Positions 26,268-34,117 of a stretch of DNA of 64,000 bases are shown piece by piece. Source of the DNA: Sporosarcina koreensis (lineage in GTDB: Bacteria > Bacillota > Bacilli > Bacillales_A > Planococcaceae); the NCBI RefSeq assembly GCF_001531445.1, contig NZ_LQYA01000047.1, positions 38,747-102,746 of the forward strand. Direction: 5' to 3'. The position numbers and the translations under genes are program-made. The notes under the pieces are model-generated. The model was not told where the DNA came from, ran no database searches, and was given only the letters and a program-made list of their open reading frames with translations. How positions within the stretch are numbered: position 1 is the stretch's first letter; the number at the start of each line of letters is the position of its first letter.

Positions 26268-26784
26268 TCATTTTCCCCTTTTCTTTATTGAACTTAAAAA
26301 AATGGTAATTGCTAGTTCAAATAAAGGCTCAAGTGACTGTAATGGCTGTGTATTCGTCAATTGGCATAGTCCCCCAAGCCAAGTCCCTAATAGTGCGGTC
26401 CATTCATCTACGTTCCCGTTTTCAAACTTTTTGACTGATTCCGGTGATGAATTAGGATTGGCGGCCAATTCCTGTCCTGCCATTAGCAGAGGCGTTTGAT
26501 AATTGTACATGTTTAGCCATCATGTACCATTTTTCAGCGGCTGACGAATAGTTTGGTTCGTTTTCCATCCATTTGGTATACCATTCATGCATGGAATTCT
26601 GCGCAAATAGTACAAACAACTTTTCCTTGTTTTCAAAGTGATAGTAGATGTGACCTTTGCTGTATCCAGAAGCTTTAGCAATACCTCCAACCGAGGTCTG
26701 ATTGTAGCCATTCAGTGAAAACAATTCAAAAGCTTTTCCCCTAATAATTCGTTTTGCCTCTTCGCTGTCATAACGCCTACTCAA
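26268..26784 (-). pseudogene. TetR-family regulator, frameshifted
   Basis: The N-terminal frame (TTG start at 26784 with AAGGAG upstream) encodes a TetR helix-turn-helix: GKAFELFSLNGYNQTSVGGIAKASGYSKGHIYYHFENKEKL, described here in pieces as FELFSLNGYNQTS and GHIYYHFENKEKL. At about 26510-26520, after WYMMAKH, reading must move into another frame to continue as YNQTPLLMAGQELAANP to the stop at 26268. Restoring a CATATG from CATG (two bases) would join the frames. Either a genuine inactivating deletion or a sequence error explains this. The first-frame product would stop after about 110 residues. Confidence 0.75.
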
Positions 26785-26895
26785 TCCATAAAGATCTCCT
26801 TCCATTAAATTGAACGACTGTTCCAATTCTAGTTTATTACTTATTTATCCAAATGGGAAGACAGGTGATTGATTTTTCGATGGATTTATATAAGT

Positions 26896-26925
26896 AAAAA
26901 AGAGCAACAAGTTATGTTGCTCTTC
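26896..26925 (-). terminator. Minus-strand rho-independent terminator
   Basis: On the minus strand AAGAGCAACA and TGTTGCTCTT are perfect ten-base arms around a five-base loop, followed by TTTT. It lies beyond a second, larger hairpin downstream of the metallophosphoesterase gene. Confidence 0.8.
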
Positions 26926-26937
26926 CTAAAGTAAAGA

Positions 26938-26985
26938 ACACAAAACAAGGCTGGGAAAATTGATTAACTAAGCCTTGTTTTGTGT
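26938..26985 (-). terminator. Long perfect hairpin downstream of the metallophosphoesterase gene
   Basis: ACACAAAACAAGGCT and AGCCTTGTTTTGTGT are perfect 15-base arms around an 18-base loop. It begins 13 bp after the stop of the minus-strand gene and precedes a conventional terminator, so it may protect the mRNA end or act as a first terminator. Confidence 0.6.
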
Positions 26986-26997
26986 AAATGCTTTGCT

Positions 26998-27834
26998 TTA
27001 TTGTACAAGTGATGACAGCAATGAGACGGTGCAATTACAGTCTTCATTGATGCCTTTCGCGTCCGTACGGTGTTTGAAATGATTCATATTTTCATAAATT
27101 AAGGTCGCGTTCTGCTTCAGCGCCTCATCATCCAAATCAATGGATGACACGACGATTTGCTCATCCTGTATTTCAATGACGCGGAATGATTGCTCATCTA
27201 AACAAGCTGCTGTTTGAACGAATGTCCAGTTATTCTCTTGCACGATCGAATCGCAATGCATGTGACCATTGAAATACATGCCGATGCCTTTCTTTTGTTC
27301 CAACAATCTTCGCATATCAATGCTTTGATGGATGGATCCGTTATTTAGCTCCGAACCTTTCGTCGTGTTGTGCACAGGATGATGCGCAAACACGAGTAAC
27401 GGCTTTTCCCCTGAATTTTGAATGACATGCTCGAACCATTCCAGTTGCTCGTCATCTATCCAGCCGCCCCAGCATTCATAATCCAATTCCCGAGCTGTGT
27501 CCAAAAATGCCAAAACTGCCTGCTCCGTCTCGAATGAATGGTATTGTTTCTGTCCCGTCAAAGCGAGAAGCTCCTGTTTCGTCAATGAGTAATTGTCATG
27601 ATTCCCTAAGACGTGGATGAATTCTTGGGAATCGCCGATCAATGAATAGATATTGTTCAATTCATGCGCCATGCCGTAATTCGTTAAATCACCGAGAGAC
27701 ACGTGCAAACGTGCGTCGATCGCCAAAAACTGATCGATGAATTCTTTGTAAAACGAAGCCCGCGCCTCCAACAAACCCGGTACTCTTTCATCGATTGCCG
27801 GATAATGCAAATCACTGAACAATGCAATTTTCAA
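26998..27834 (-). CDS. Calcineurin-like metallophosphoesterase
   Basis: The 278-residue protein carries all five metallophosphoesterase blocks in order: FSDLHYP (residues 6-12), SLGDLTNYG (46-54), LGNHDNYS, FAHHPVHN and NGHMHCD. It therefore has a complete two-metal site. It lacks a signal peptide. The substrate may be a cyclic nucleotide or phosphodiester, but nothing in the sequence decides this. It is a single gene with two hairpins after it. Confidence 0.85.
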   Translation of the reverse strand: MKIALFSDLHYPAIDERVPGLLEARASFYKEFIDQFLAIDARLHVSLGDLTNYGMAHELNNIYSLIGDSQEFIHVLGNHDNYSLTKQELLALTGQKQYHSFETEQAVLAFLDTARELDYECWGGWIDDEQLEWFEHVIQNSGEKPLLVFAHHPVHNTTKGSELNNGSIHQSIDMRRLLEQKKGIGMYFNGHMHCDSIVQENNWTFVQTAACLDEQSFRVIEIQDEQIVVSSIDLDDEALKQNATLIYENMNHFKHRTDAKGINEDCNCTVSLLSSLVQ

Positions 27835-27929
27835 TGGAATGCTCCTCTCAATATGGATTCGACTTCATCATACCGGCTGAATGTAAAGCACATATGGCTA
27901 TCTTGTTAATAGAGTGTAAAATCAGTCAC

Positions 27930-28340
27930 TTACAACTCCCTCAGCTCCTCATTCAGTTTCGCTGCTTGCTTCCTGAAGTACATGTAGAAGGAGAGCCAAA
28001 TGACCGTATAAAACATAATGAAAATGCCAAGCATGCCGATGAATCCTTTCACTGTGAACGGAATCCATCCAATGACGAAGGCGACGATGAAATACAAAAC
28101 CGACACACAAATGAAATGCAAAGTTGTTTGCACAGGCAACGTCAGTTTTTCATTTTCGAATAGCAACGGCGTCACTGTAAAGAACCAGCCGCAAAAGACG
28201 GTGCCGAGTGCGTTTTTAGAAAGAATCGCTGCATCTAGCATATCCTTTTCTCCCAAATAGCTGACCAATAATATCGTAACGAGTGCCAGAAACGAGCCGA
28301 AGAAGATGCCCAATATGCTTCTCGTCAAGAATGTTTTCAT
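27930..28340 (-). CDS. DUF3021 membrane protein, partner of the LytTR regulator
   Basis: The 136-residue protein has four membrane segments and a basic C-terminal tail (YFRKQAAKLNEELREL). It matches the DUF3021 layout that is nearly always encoded next to a stand-alone LytTR regulator. Its start overlaps the regulator stop by four bases (ATGA). In similar LytTR regulatory systems the membrane partner restrains the regulator, which is an inference here. Confidence 0.8.
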   Translation of the reverse strand: MKTFLTRSILGIFFGSFLALVTILLVSYLGEKDMLDAAILSKNALGTVFCGWFFTVTPLLFENEKLTLPVQTTLHFICVSVLYFIVAFVIGWIPFTVKGFIGMLGIFIMFYTVIWLSFYMYFRKQAAKLNEELREL

Positions 28341-28795
28341 CCATTTTTCCTCCTGTTCATTTTCAGAGCTTCCTTGATGCCACTCACGTATGTCCGTGAC
28401 ACATATTCCTTCGCTCCTGATTTGAAGTGGACGACTAGCGTACCGTTGAAAGAGGCTTCGAATCGGCTCAGCTCATGAAGATTGGCGATGACCGATTTTG
28501 AAAGCCTGATGAATTTCGTTGCAGGCAGCATTTCCTCAAGCTCATATAGCTTCTCTTTCAATGAAAAGGAGCCGGCAGCAGTGACCGCCACGACGCCTTC
28601 CTTTTCAGTATGGAAGTAATGAATTTCATCAGGCTTCAAAATATGCTGCATCTCGCCGTCTCGTCCGACGAGAAATTCCGTTTTCTTCCCCTTCAAAAAA
28701 TCAAGAATCTCCTTTATCGAATCATCCACTTCAAAGCAATGGATCGTCACTTTTGTCTCCTCGTAAATTTCATCAATGTCCAGTGAAACTTTCAT
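28337..28795 (-). CDS. Stand-alone LytTR DNA-binding regulator
   Basis: The 152-residue regulator lacks a receiver domain. A short N-terminal part (about 1-50) precedes a full LytTR domain with EIHYFHTEKEGVVAVTA and TKFIRLSKSVIANLHELSRFE. The ATG at 28795 is preferred, with GGAGGAG upstream, and overlaps the permease stop by 23 bp. It is encoded with an ABC transporter and a DUF3021 protein. A direct repeat with LytTR spacing lies upstream of the operon (30415-30445). Confidence 0.85.
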   Translation of the reverse strand: MKVSLDIDEIYEETKVTIHCFEVDDSIKEILDFLKGKKTEFLVGRDGEMQHILKPDEIHYFHTEKEGVVAVTAAGSFSLKEKLYELEEMLPATKFIRLSKSVIANLHELSRFEASFNGTLVVHFKSGAKEYVSRTYVSGIKEALKMNRRKNG

Positions 28796-29588
28796 TCCGC
28801 ACATCTCCTCCTCGGTTCCTATTAGTAGGATACCATTTGAAAGAAGATTTTCGCAGACTATTTCCAAAACGTAAGACCAGGAGAGAAATTGCTGTAATAA
28901 TTACGATATAGCCGATAGAAATAAACGTCGCACTGTTCCATTCCAACTGTCCGTTCCACACCGTGATGAAGAGTTGATTCATATGATAGAGCGGGTTGAA
29001 ATCAGCAATAATTTGCACGAACTTTGGCATCATAGCAATCGGCATCGTAAAACCGCCTGTGAACATGACGACTTGAAAGATGACAATGGAGAAAACGAGC
29101 GCGCCATTCAAGCTTGTGAATAAAGAGTAGATTGCTGAAGAAATTATGAGCAAGGCTGCATTGAATATCATGAACGTTCCGAATGCCAAGATGAAATTGG
29201 TCGGTTCGAATGAAAGATCATAAGCGATCATGCCGATGAAGAATACTAGGAAATAGCCGAGACTCGTAATGATGATTGACCTTAAAATATTCGACAACAG
29301 CAATGTCCTTTTCGGCACAGGCGATAAAATAATACGCTTTTCCACGCTAGTCGTCCGGTTCATCACCTGGTCAAACCCGAATGCGAAAAAGACGACGCCG
29401 AACGTGATCAGTAAAATGAAAGAAGGGGTGTACGTTTCCGCGTAACTGAGATTCCCGGCATACGTGGCATCCCCGAAAAGCTGCCCCATGAACAAATAGG
29501 TGACCGGTGGAACGATGATCGTGAACACCATATAAAAAATTTCCCGTGTAAACATAAGCAAGTCGTACTTCAATTGAGTCGCTAACAT
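28773..29588 (-). CDS. ABC-2 type transporter permease
   Basis: The 271-residue protein has six membrane segments in the ABC-2 arrangement, with VEKRIILSPVPKRTLLLSNI in the first cytoplasmic loop and FTGGFTMPIAMMPKFVQIIADFNPLYHM in the region that typifies ABC-2 permeases, described here by its central MPIAMMPKFVQ. It works with the ATPase encoded 12 bp upstream. Such exporters move drugs, peptides or envelope intermediates; no substrate gene is adjacent. Confidence 0.85.
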   Translation of the reverse strand: MLATQLKYDLLMFTREIFYMVFTIIVPPVTYLFMGQLFGDATYAGNLSYAETYTPSFILLITFGVVFFAFGFDQVMNRTTSVEKRIILSPVPKRTLLLSNILRSIIITSLGYFLVFFIGMIAYDLSFEPTNFILAFGTFMIFNAALLIISSAIYSLFTSLNGALVFSIVIFQVVMFTGGFTMPIAMMPKFVQIIADFNPLYHMNQLFITVWNGQLEWNSATFISIGYIVIITAISLLVLRFGNSLRKSSFKWYPTNRNRGGDVRNESFTGH

Positions 29589-29600
29589 AGTAATTCCTCC

Positions 29601-30320
29601 TTAAATGGATACCTTTGATAGATAAAATTCATTGATCGATTTAAATCCTGTGGATAAAATCCCTTCCGTGGAATCAAAGATTTCATTGACACCGTCGTTT
29701 AACAGCATCACTTTATCGCAATACATTTCGACTTCGTCCATATTATGTGTCGTCAAAATAACCGTGCCGCCCGTGCGTTTGTTATAGTCGGTAATATATG
29801 TCCAAAGCATATTCCGCATATGTGGATCGAGCCCGGTCGTCGGTTCATCCAAAATGAGCATTTTCGGTTCGGATAAGAAGGCGATTGCCAAACTGACGAT
29901 TTGCTTCCATCCGCCGGATAGCTTGTCAAAATATTTCTTTCGATGCGGTTGAAGCTTGAAGTCGGAGACGATCTGTTCAATATCGACCGGCGATTTGTAA
30001 TACGCTTTGAACAGCTTTAGCAATTCGACGACTTTCAACGTTTTGTAAAATTGTGTCGGTTGCAGAACGGCTGATATGTCTTTCCGTACATGTTCAAGTT
30101 GGTTAGTCGATAAAGTTCGAAGCTCTTTATCGAACAATAGAACATTCCCTTCGTCATACGGCTTCAACGTCATTAGGATTTCAAGGAACGTTGATTTTCC
30201 TGCCCCATTTTTGCCGATAACCCCGATGACTTCTCCAGCGTTCGCTGTGAAGTCAATTCCTCGTAAGACTTTGTTCTCCCCATATACCTTTTGCAAATTA
30301 CTGACACGCACAATTTCCAT
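29601..30320 (-). CDS. ABC transporter ATPase (exporter type)
   Basis: The 239-residue ATPase has Walker A GKNGAGKST (about 37-45), signature LSGGWKQ, Walker B KMLILDEPTTGLDPHMR and the H-loop ILTTHNMDE. The signature has W in place of the usual Q/M. A start at 30320 with GGAGGG and proper spacing is preferred to a start 42 codons upstream. It is the first gene of an operon with the permease, LytTR regulator and DUF3021 protein. Confidence 0.88.
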   Translation of the reverse strand: MEIVRVSNLQKVYGENKVLRGIDFTANAGEVIGVIGKNGAGKSTFLEILMTLKPYDEGNVLLFDKELRTLSTNQLEHVRKDISAVLQPTQFYKTLKVVELLKLFKAYYKSPVDIEQIVSDFKLQPHRKKYFDKLSGGWKQIVSLAIAFLSEPKMLILDEPTTGLDPHMRNMLWTYITDYNKRTGGTVILTTHNMDEVEMYCDKVMLLNDGVNEIFDSTEGILSTGFKSINEFYLSKVSI

Positions 30321-30354
30321 TTGCAATCCCTCCGTAGCTGTTCTTTGTACTCTT

Positions 30355-30360
30355 ACTATA
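30355..30360 (-). promoter_or_regulatory. Candidate -10 box of the ABC-LytTR operon
   Basis: TATAGT on the minus strand, without a good -35 at 17 bp, would start transcription near 30348, 28 nt before the ATPase start codon. The weak -35 fits an activator-dependent promoter. Confidence 0.4.
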
Positions 30361-30414
30361 TCCAGCCAATCCGGATCGGTCTGCCGTTTTTCGATGACAG
30401 GTCGTTTTTCCGCG

Positions 30415-30445
30415 GTCAGTTGCAAAAAAGCATCCGTCAGTTGCA
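30415..30445 (-). promoter_or_regulatory. Candidate LytTR operator: perfect 10-bp direct repeat, 21-bp spacing
   Basis: GTCAGTTGCA occurs twice in direct orientation at 30415-30424 and 30436-30445, exactly 21 bp apart (TGCAACTGAC on the minus strand). The spacing is that of LytTR dimers. It lies about 95 bp upstream of the operon that encodes a LytTR regulator, in a 267-bp gap with no gene. Confidence 0.6.
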
Positions 30446-30587
30446 TTTGAAGGTGACGTTCTTGGAGTATTGCTCGAGTTCGAGGTGATTATGCTCGTCT
30501 TGGGACCTTTGACTCGTCATAGGGAAGTTGATGATGAAGGGAAATGGAGAATCCCTGTTGAATTAAGACTAAGATGGAGGTGGCTTT

Positions 30588-31403
30588 ATGGTTTCATTAA
30601 AACCAATCAGACGAAGCAAACTAAGGATATTAATAGGGAAGAAAGTATATAGATTGAAACGATATGGTGAATGGTTGTTTGATGGGAAAAAGTATGCGCG
30701 CAAAATAGTAGATGATAAGCTGCCCTTCATTATCAAAAAGCACCGGACCCCTCTGCTAAGGCAATTGAAGGATGTCGATATGCAATTACAAAGGAATAAA
30801 ATCATTAACTTACAAATCGCCGTAAAACGATTGCATAAGGTCATTATTGAACCGGGGGAAACTTTTTCATACTGGCGACTCATCGGCAATACGACGAAGC
30901 GGAAAGGGTATGTCGAAGGCATGATTCTCCATTACGGAAAAGTGACTGTCGGGACAGGTGGAGGGCTTTGCCAACTGTCGAACCTCATTTATTGGATCAC
31001 GCTGCATACGCCGTTGATCGTAACGGAGCGCTATCGTCACAGTTACGACGTATTTCCCGATTCGAGGAGAAGCCAGCCATTCGGCAGCGGGGCGACGTGT
31101 GCTTACAATTATTTGGATTTACAAATAAAGAACGAAACGCACACGCCATATCAACTGAATGTCTATTTGACGGATACGCATTTAAACGGGGAGTGGCGTT
31201 CGATTGCACTTGCGACCCGGACGTATAAGATCTACGAGAAAGATCATCATTTCACGAGGGAATTATGGGGCGGTTATGTCCGTCATAATTCGATTTTTCG
31301 GAAAGTATACGACGCAGACGGGAACCAGATCGATGATGAATTCGTCACAGAGAATCATGCGATAACAATGTATGAACCATTTCTTACATACGAGGGGGAA
31401 TGA
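30588..31403 (+). CDS. VanW-family protein
   Basis: The 271-residue protein contains the VanW domain: PGETFSYWRLIGNTTKRKGY, then GGGLCQLSNLIYWITLHTPL, ERYRHSYDVFPD and GSGATCAYNYLDLQI. It is the short form without the extracellular G5-type repeats and has no signal peptide. VanW genes occur in some vancomycin clusters, but a biochemical role has not been shown. GGAGGTGG precedes the ATG. The gene heads a compact run with tmrB and grpB homologues (3-bp and overlapping junctions). Confidence 0.88.
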   Translation: MVSLKPIRRSKLRILIGKKVYRLKRYGEWLFDGKKYARKIVDDKLPFIIKKHRTPLLRQLKDVDMQLQRNKIINLQIAVKRLHKVIIEPGETFSYWRLIGNTTKRKGYVEGMILHYGKVTVGTGGGLCQLSNLIYWITLHTPLIVTERYRHSYDVFPDSRRSQPFGSGATCAYNYLDLQIKNETHTPYQLNVYLTDTHLNGEWRSIALATRTYKIYEKDHHFTRELWGGYVRHNSIFRKVYDADGNQIDDEFVTENHAITMYEPFLTYEGE

Positions 31404-31406
31404 GAA

Positions 31407-31946
31407 ATGATTGTCATGATCAATGGGGCGTTTGGTGTCGGAAAGACATCCGTTGCGAATGAACTGCTGAACAGATTGGAAGGAGCGATGCTGTTTGACC
31501 CAGAAGAGGTCGGATTCATGCTGAGGCATATCATTTCGGAGGATGTAAAGCTGGAAGATGAGAAAACGGGAGATTTTCAAGACTTGGAAATGTGGAAACC
31601 ATTGACGGTCGAAGTGGCAAGACAGTTACGTGAGACTTATGGCAAGGATTTGATCGTGCCGATGACAATTTACAATAAGGACTACTTCGATGCAATTCGT
31701 CGCGGGTTTTTACAAATTGACCCTGAAACGTATCACTTCTGTTTGACTGCAAAAAAGGAAACGATCCATGAACGGTTGCTGGAACGCGGAGAAGATAAAG
31801 GCAATTGGTGCTTCATGCAGACGGATAAATGTCTCGCTGGCTTTGAAGATGCGTGCTTTGAGAAATTTATTTCGACGGAAGATGCCGGAATCGAAGAGAT
31901 TGCCGAATTCATTTGCAAAGAAATCGGGGTGAGGTTAACATGTTAG
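31407..31946 (+). CDS. tmrB: TmrB-like ATP-binding protein (tunicamycin resistance family)
   Basis: The 179-residue P-loop protein has Walker A NGAFGVGKTSVA (residues 6-17), then FDPEEVGFMLR, LIVPMTIYNKDYF and NWCFMQTDKC. All of these align by eye with B. subtilis TmrB, which binds tunicamycin and gives resistance. It lies in an operon-like run between a VanW protein and a GrpB protein. Gene-family resemblance is strong, but actual tunicamycin resistance here is inference. Confidence 0.8.
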   Translation: MIVMINGAFGVGKTSVANELLNRLEGAMLFDPEEVGFMLRHIISEDVKLEDEKTGDFQDLEMWKPLTVEVARQLRETYGKDLIVPMTIYNKDYFDAIRRGFLQIDPETYHFCLTAKKETIHERLLERGEDKGNWCFMQTDKCLAGFEDACFEKFISTEDAGIEEIAEFICKEIGVRLTC

Positions 31947-32479
31947 GTCTGAATAAAGATGTAGTCGCATTAACTCCGTACCGCCAAGAATGGAAAGAGC
32001 TTTTCGAGCGGGAGAAGGCATTATTGGATTCGCTGATCGGTGAGCATATAGTAGACATTCAACATATCGGAAGCACGGCAATCGAAGGGATTGCAGCGAA
32101 GCCTATGCTCGATGTCCTAATCGGCGTCAGGTCTATGGATGATGTAGAGAAATTCGATAAGTACCAATTGAGGGACGCGGACATTTATCATTTAGGTCGT
32201 GTTGAAATAGAAGGAAAGGCAGTGTTCGCCAAGTTCTCCGATTTGGAGGAATTGACGAAGACGCATGTCTATCATGTCGTTGAATACGGTGGTGACTGGT
32301 GGAAGCAACATACGCTTTTCAGGGATTATTTGAATGAACATCCAGACATCGCGTGGAAATATGAATCATTAAAAAAGGAATTGGCGTTGAAATACCCCGA
32401 CAATGAACGGCAATATGCAGAAGCAAAGAAAGTGTTTGTGGATGAGGTATTGAAGTTAGCTATGGCGAATGGACAATAG
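31940..32479 (+). CDS. GrpB-family (UPF0157) nucleotidyltransferase-fold protein
   Basis: The 179-residue protein has the GrpB pattern: LTPYRQEWKELFEREKALL, then HIGSTAIEGIAAKPMLDVLIGV with the polymerase-beta-like GS...D.D arrangement, and LFRDYLNEHPDIAWKYE. The ATG at 31940, with GGGGTGAGG upstream, overlaps the tmrB stop. Substrates of GrpB proteins are unknown; several are fused to or neighbour CoA-biosynthesis or antibiotic-modifying proteins. Confidence 0.85.
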   Translation: MLGLNKDVVALTPYRQEWKELFEREKALLDSLIGEHIVDIQHIGSTAIEGIAAKPMLDVLIGVRSMDDVEKFDKYQLRDADIYHLGRVEIEGKAVFAKFSDLEELTKTHVYHVVEYGGDWWKQHTLFRDYLNEHPDIAWKYESLKKELALKYPDNERQYAEAKKVFVDEVLKLAMANGQ

Positions 32480-32501
32480 AAAGCTGAAAGGGGTATCGCC
32501 A

Positions 32502-33206
32502 ATGATTACAGGTATTCCACAACATATCGCTATTATGATGGATGGAAATGGACGATGGGGCAAGCAAAAAGGACTTACTAGAAGTCAAGGGCATTTTGCC
32601 GGTTCTAAAACGATGGAAAATATTATTATGGACTCCTTAGATATAGGTATTAACGTGTTAACCTTATATGCATTCTCCTCTGAAAACTGGAAAAGGCCTC
32701 AAAAAGAAGTTCAGTATTTAATGGATTTACCTGCAAAGTTTTTTAAGGAAAAGTTGCCTGAATTCATGGAGAAAAATATACGGATATGCGTTTCAGGGGA
32801 TATTGAGAAGTTGCCAATGCATACTAAATCAGCTGTTCAATCAGCAGTAAAGGCAACGGAAAATAACGATTCGTTAGTTGTTAATTTTGCATTAAATTAT
32901 GGCGGAAGAAATGAAATTATTTTTGCTGTAAAAGCAATCATAGGTGATATTAAGGAATCTAAATTAAAGATAAATAATATTAATGAAGAGTTAATTGATG
33001 GTTTTCTTTACACAAGTGGCTTACCCGATCCTGATATCATTATTAGAACTGGGGGAGAAAAGAGGATTAGTAATTTTTTGCTATGGCAATCTTCTAAATC
33101 TGAATTGTGGTTTACAGATACTTATTTTCCGGATTTTAATAAAGAGTTATTGCTTCAAGCGATTAATGAGGTTCAAGAAAGAAAGAGCTACCAAGCTAGG
33201 CTATGA
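32502..33206 (+). CDS. Isoprenyl transferase, UppS paralogue, AT-rich
   Basis: The 234-residue cis-prenyltransferase has the P-loop MMDGNGRWGKQKG (Asp near residue 15), LYAFSSENWKRP, VNFALNYGGRNEI, the RTGGEKRISNFLLWQ block and a C-terminal FTDTYFPDF. In canonical UppS these last two read RTSGE and YTExxWPDF-like, so this copy is diverged. The gene is clearly richer in A+T than its neighbours, which suggests transfer. It is not in the usual uppS-cdsA context, so it is probably an additional enzyme for undecaprenyl or a shorter prenyl chain. Confidence 0.85.
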   Translation: MITGIPQHIAIMMDGNGRWGKQKGLTRSQGHFAGSKTMENIIMDSLDIGINVLTLYAFSSENWKRPQKEVQYLMDLPAKFFKEKLPEFMEKNIRICVSGDIEKLPMHTKSAVQSAVKATENNDSLVVNFALNYGGRNEIIFAVKAIIGDIKESKLKINNINEELIDGFLYTSGLPDPDIIIRTGGEKRISNFLLWQSSKSELWFTDTYFPDFNKELLLQAINEVQERKSYQARL

Positions 33207-33269
33207 AGTGGAATGTACTATTTGGTTATATTCAAAACAAACTTCAGAAAAAACGCGGAGGCAAACATC

Positions 33270-34034
33270 ATGAGAGCAGTTAAACAACTTGTACATTTCG
33301 GCTGGCAGCAGGCCCTTTCCTGTTTGTTCCCGGTCGTTATTTTTGCCTCTTTGGCGCTGACGAAAGTCATACCGCTTCCTTTCCTTCCCCGATATGACTG
33401 GCTTCTAATCATTTGCATTCTCATGCAATGGTGGATGTTGCGTTCAGGGCTGGAAACAAAAGACGAACTAAAAGTAATTACCCTGTTCCACTTGATTGGA
33501 TTAACTCTTGAAATCTTCAAAGTGAATATGGGTTCCTGGTCTTATCCGGAGGAAGGGTATTTTAAAATTTTCGGTGTTCCTTTGTACAGCGGCTTCATGT
33601 ACGCGAGTGTAGCGAGTTATCTATGTCAAGCCTGGAGAAGACTGGACGTCGATCTCATTAAATGGCCTCCTTTTTGGATCGTAGTGCCTCTCGCATCTGC
33701 AATCTATTTGAACTTTTTCACCCACCATTATTGGATCGACATTCGTTGGTGGTTGTCTGCGCTTGTCATCATCGTCTTTTGGAAATCATGGGTGAGTTAT
33801 AAAGTGAATGGAACTCAATATCGGATGCCTATTGCACTTTCATTTGTCCTCATTGGATTTTTTATATGGGTAGCTGAAAATATCGCAACGTTCTTCGGCG
33901 CATGGCAATATCCAAATCAAACGGATGCATGGAGCCTCGTTCACTTAGGAAAGGTGAGTTCATGGCTTTTATTAGTGATTGTCAGCTTCCTCATTGTCGC
34001 AACGTTGAAGCAGGTGAAAGGGAAGTCGCATTAA
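33270..34034 (+). CDS. yoaT: DUF817-family membrane protein (YoaT-like)
   Basis: The 254-residue protein has about eight membrane segments and DUF817 features FKVNMGSWSYPEEGYFKIFGVPLYSGFMYASV (central part SWSYPEEGYFKIFGVPLYSG) and WIDIRWW, then ENIATFFGAWQYP. The ATG at 33270 has GGAGG eight bases upstream. The family is widespread in Bacillales but has no known function. It stands 63 bp behind the UppS paralogue. Confidence 0.85.
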   Translation: MRAVKQLVHFGWQQALSCLFPVVIFASLALTKVIPLPFLPRYDWLLIICILMQWWMLRSGLETKDELKVITLFHLIGLTLEIFKVNMGSWSYPEEGYFKIFGVPLYSGFMYASVASYLCQAWRRLDVDLIKWPPFWIVVPLASAIYLNFFTHHYWIDIRWWLSALVIIVFWKSWVSYKVNGTQYRMPIALSFVLIGFFIWVAENIATFFGAWQYPNQTDAWSLVHLGKVSSWLLLVIVSFLIVATLKQVKGKSH

Positions 34035-34117
34035 TCTTAACAAACACTTTACATCATACTTTATCCCTATGACCTATAATCGTAATTGACTATAGATCAA
34101 TAAGGGGATGCTATGAT

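Noticed and set aside
30470-30652. 60-residue ORF upstream of vanW
   Set aside because: It overlaps the vanW ribosome binding site and start in another frame and looks random.
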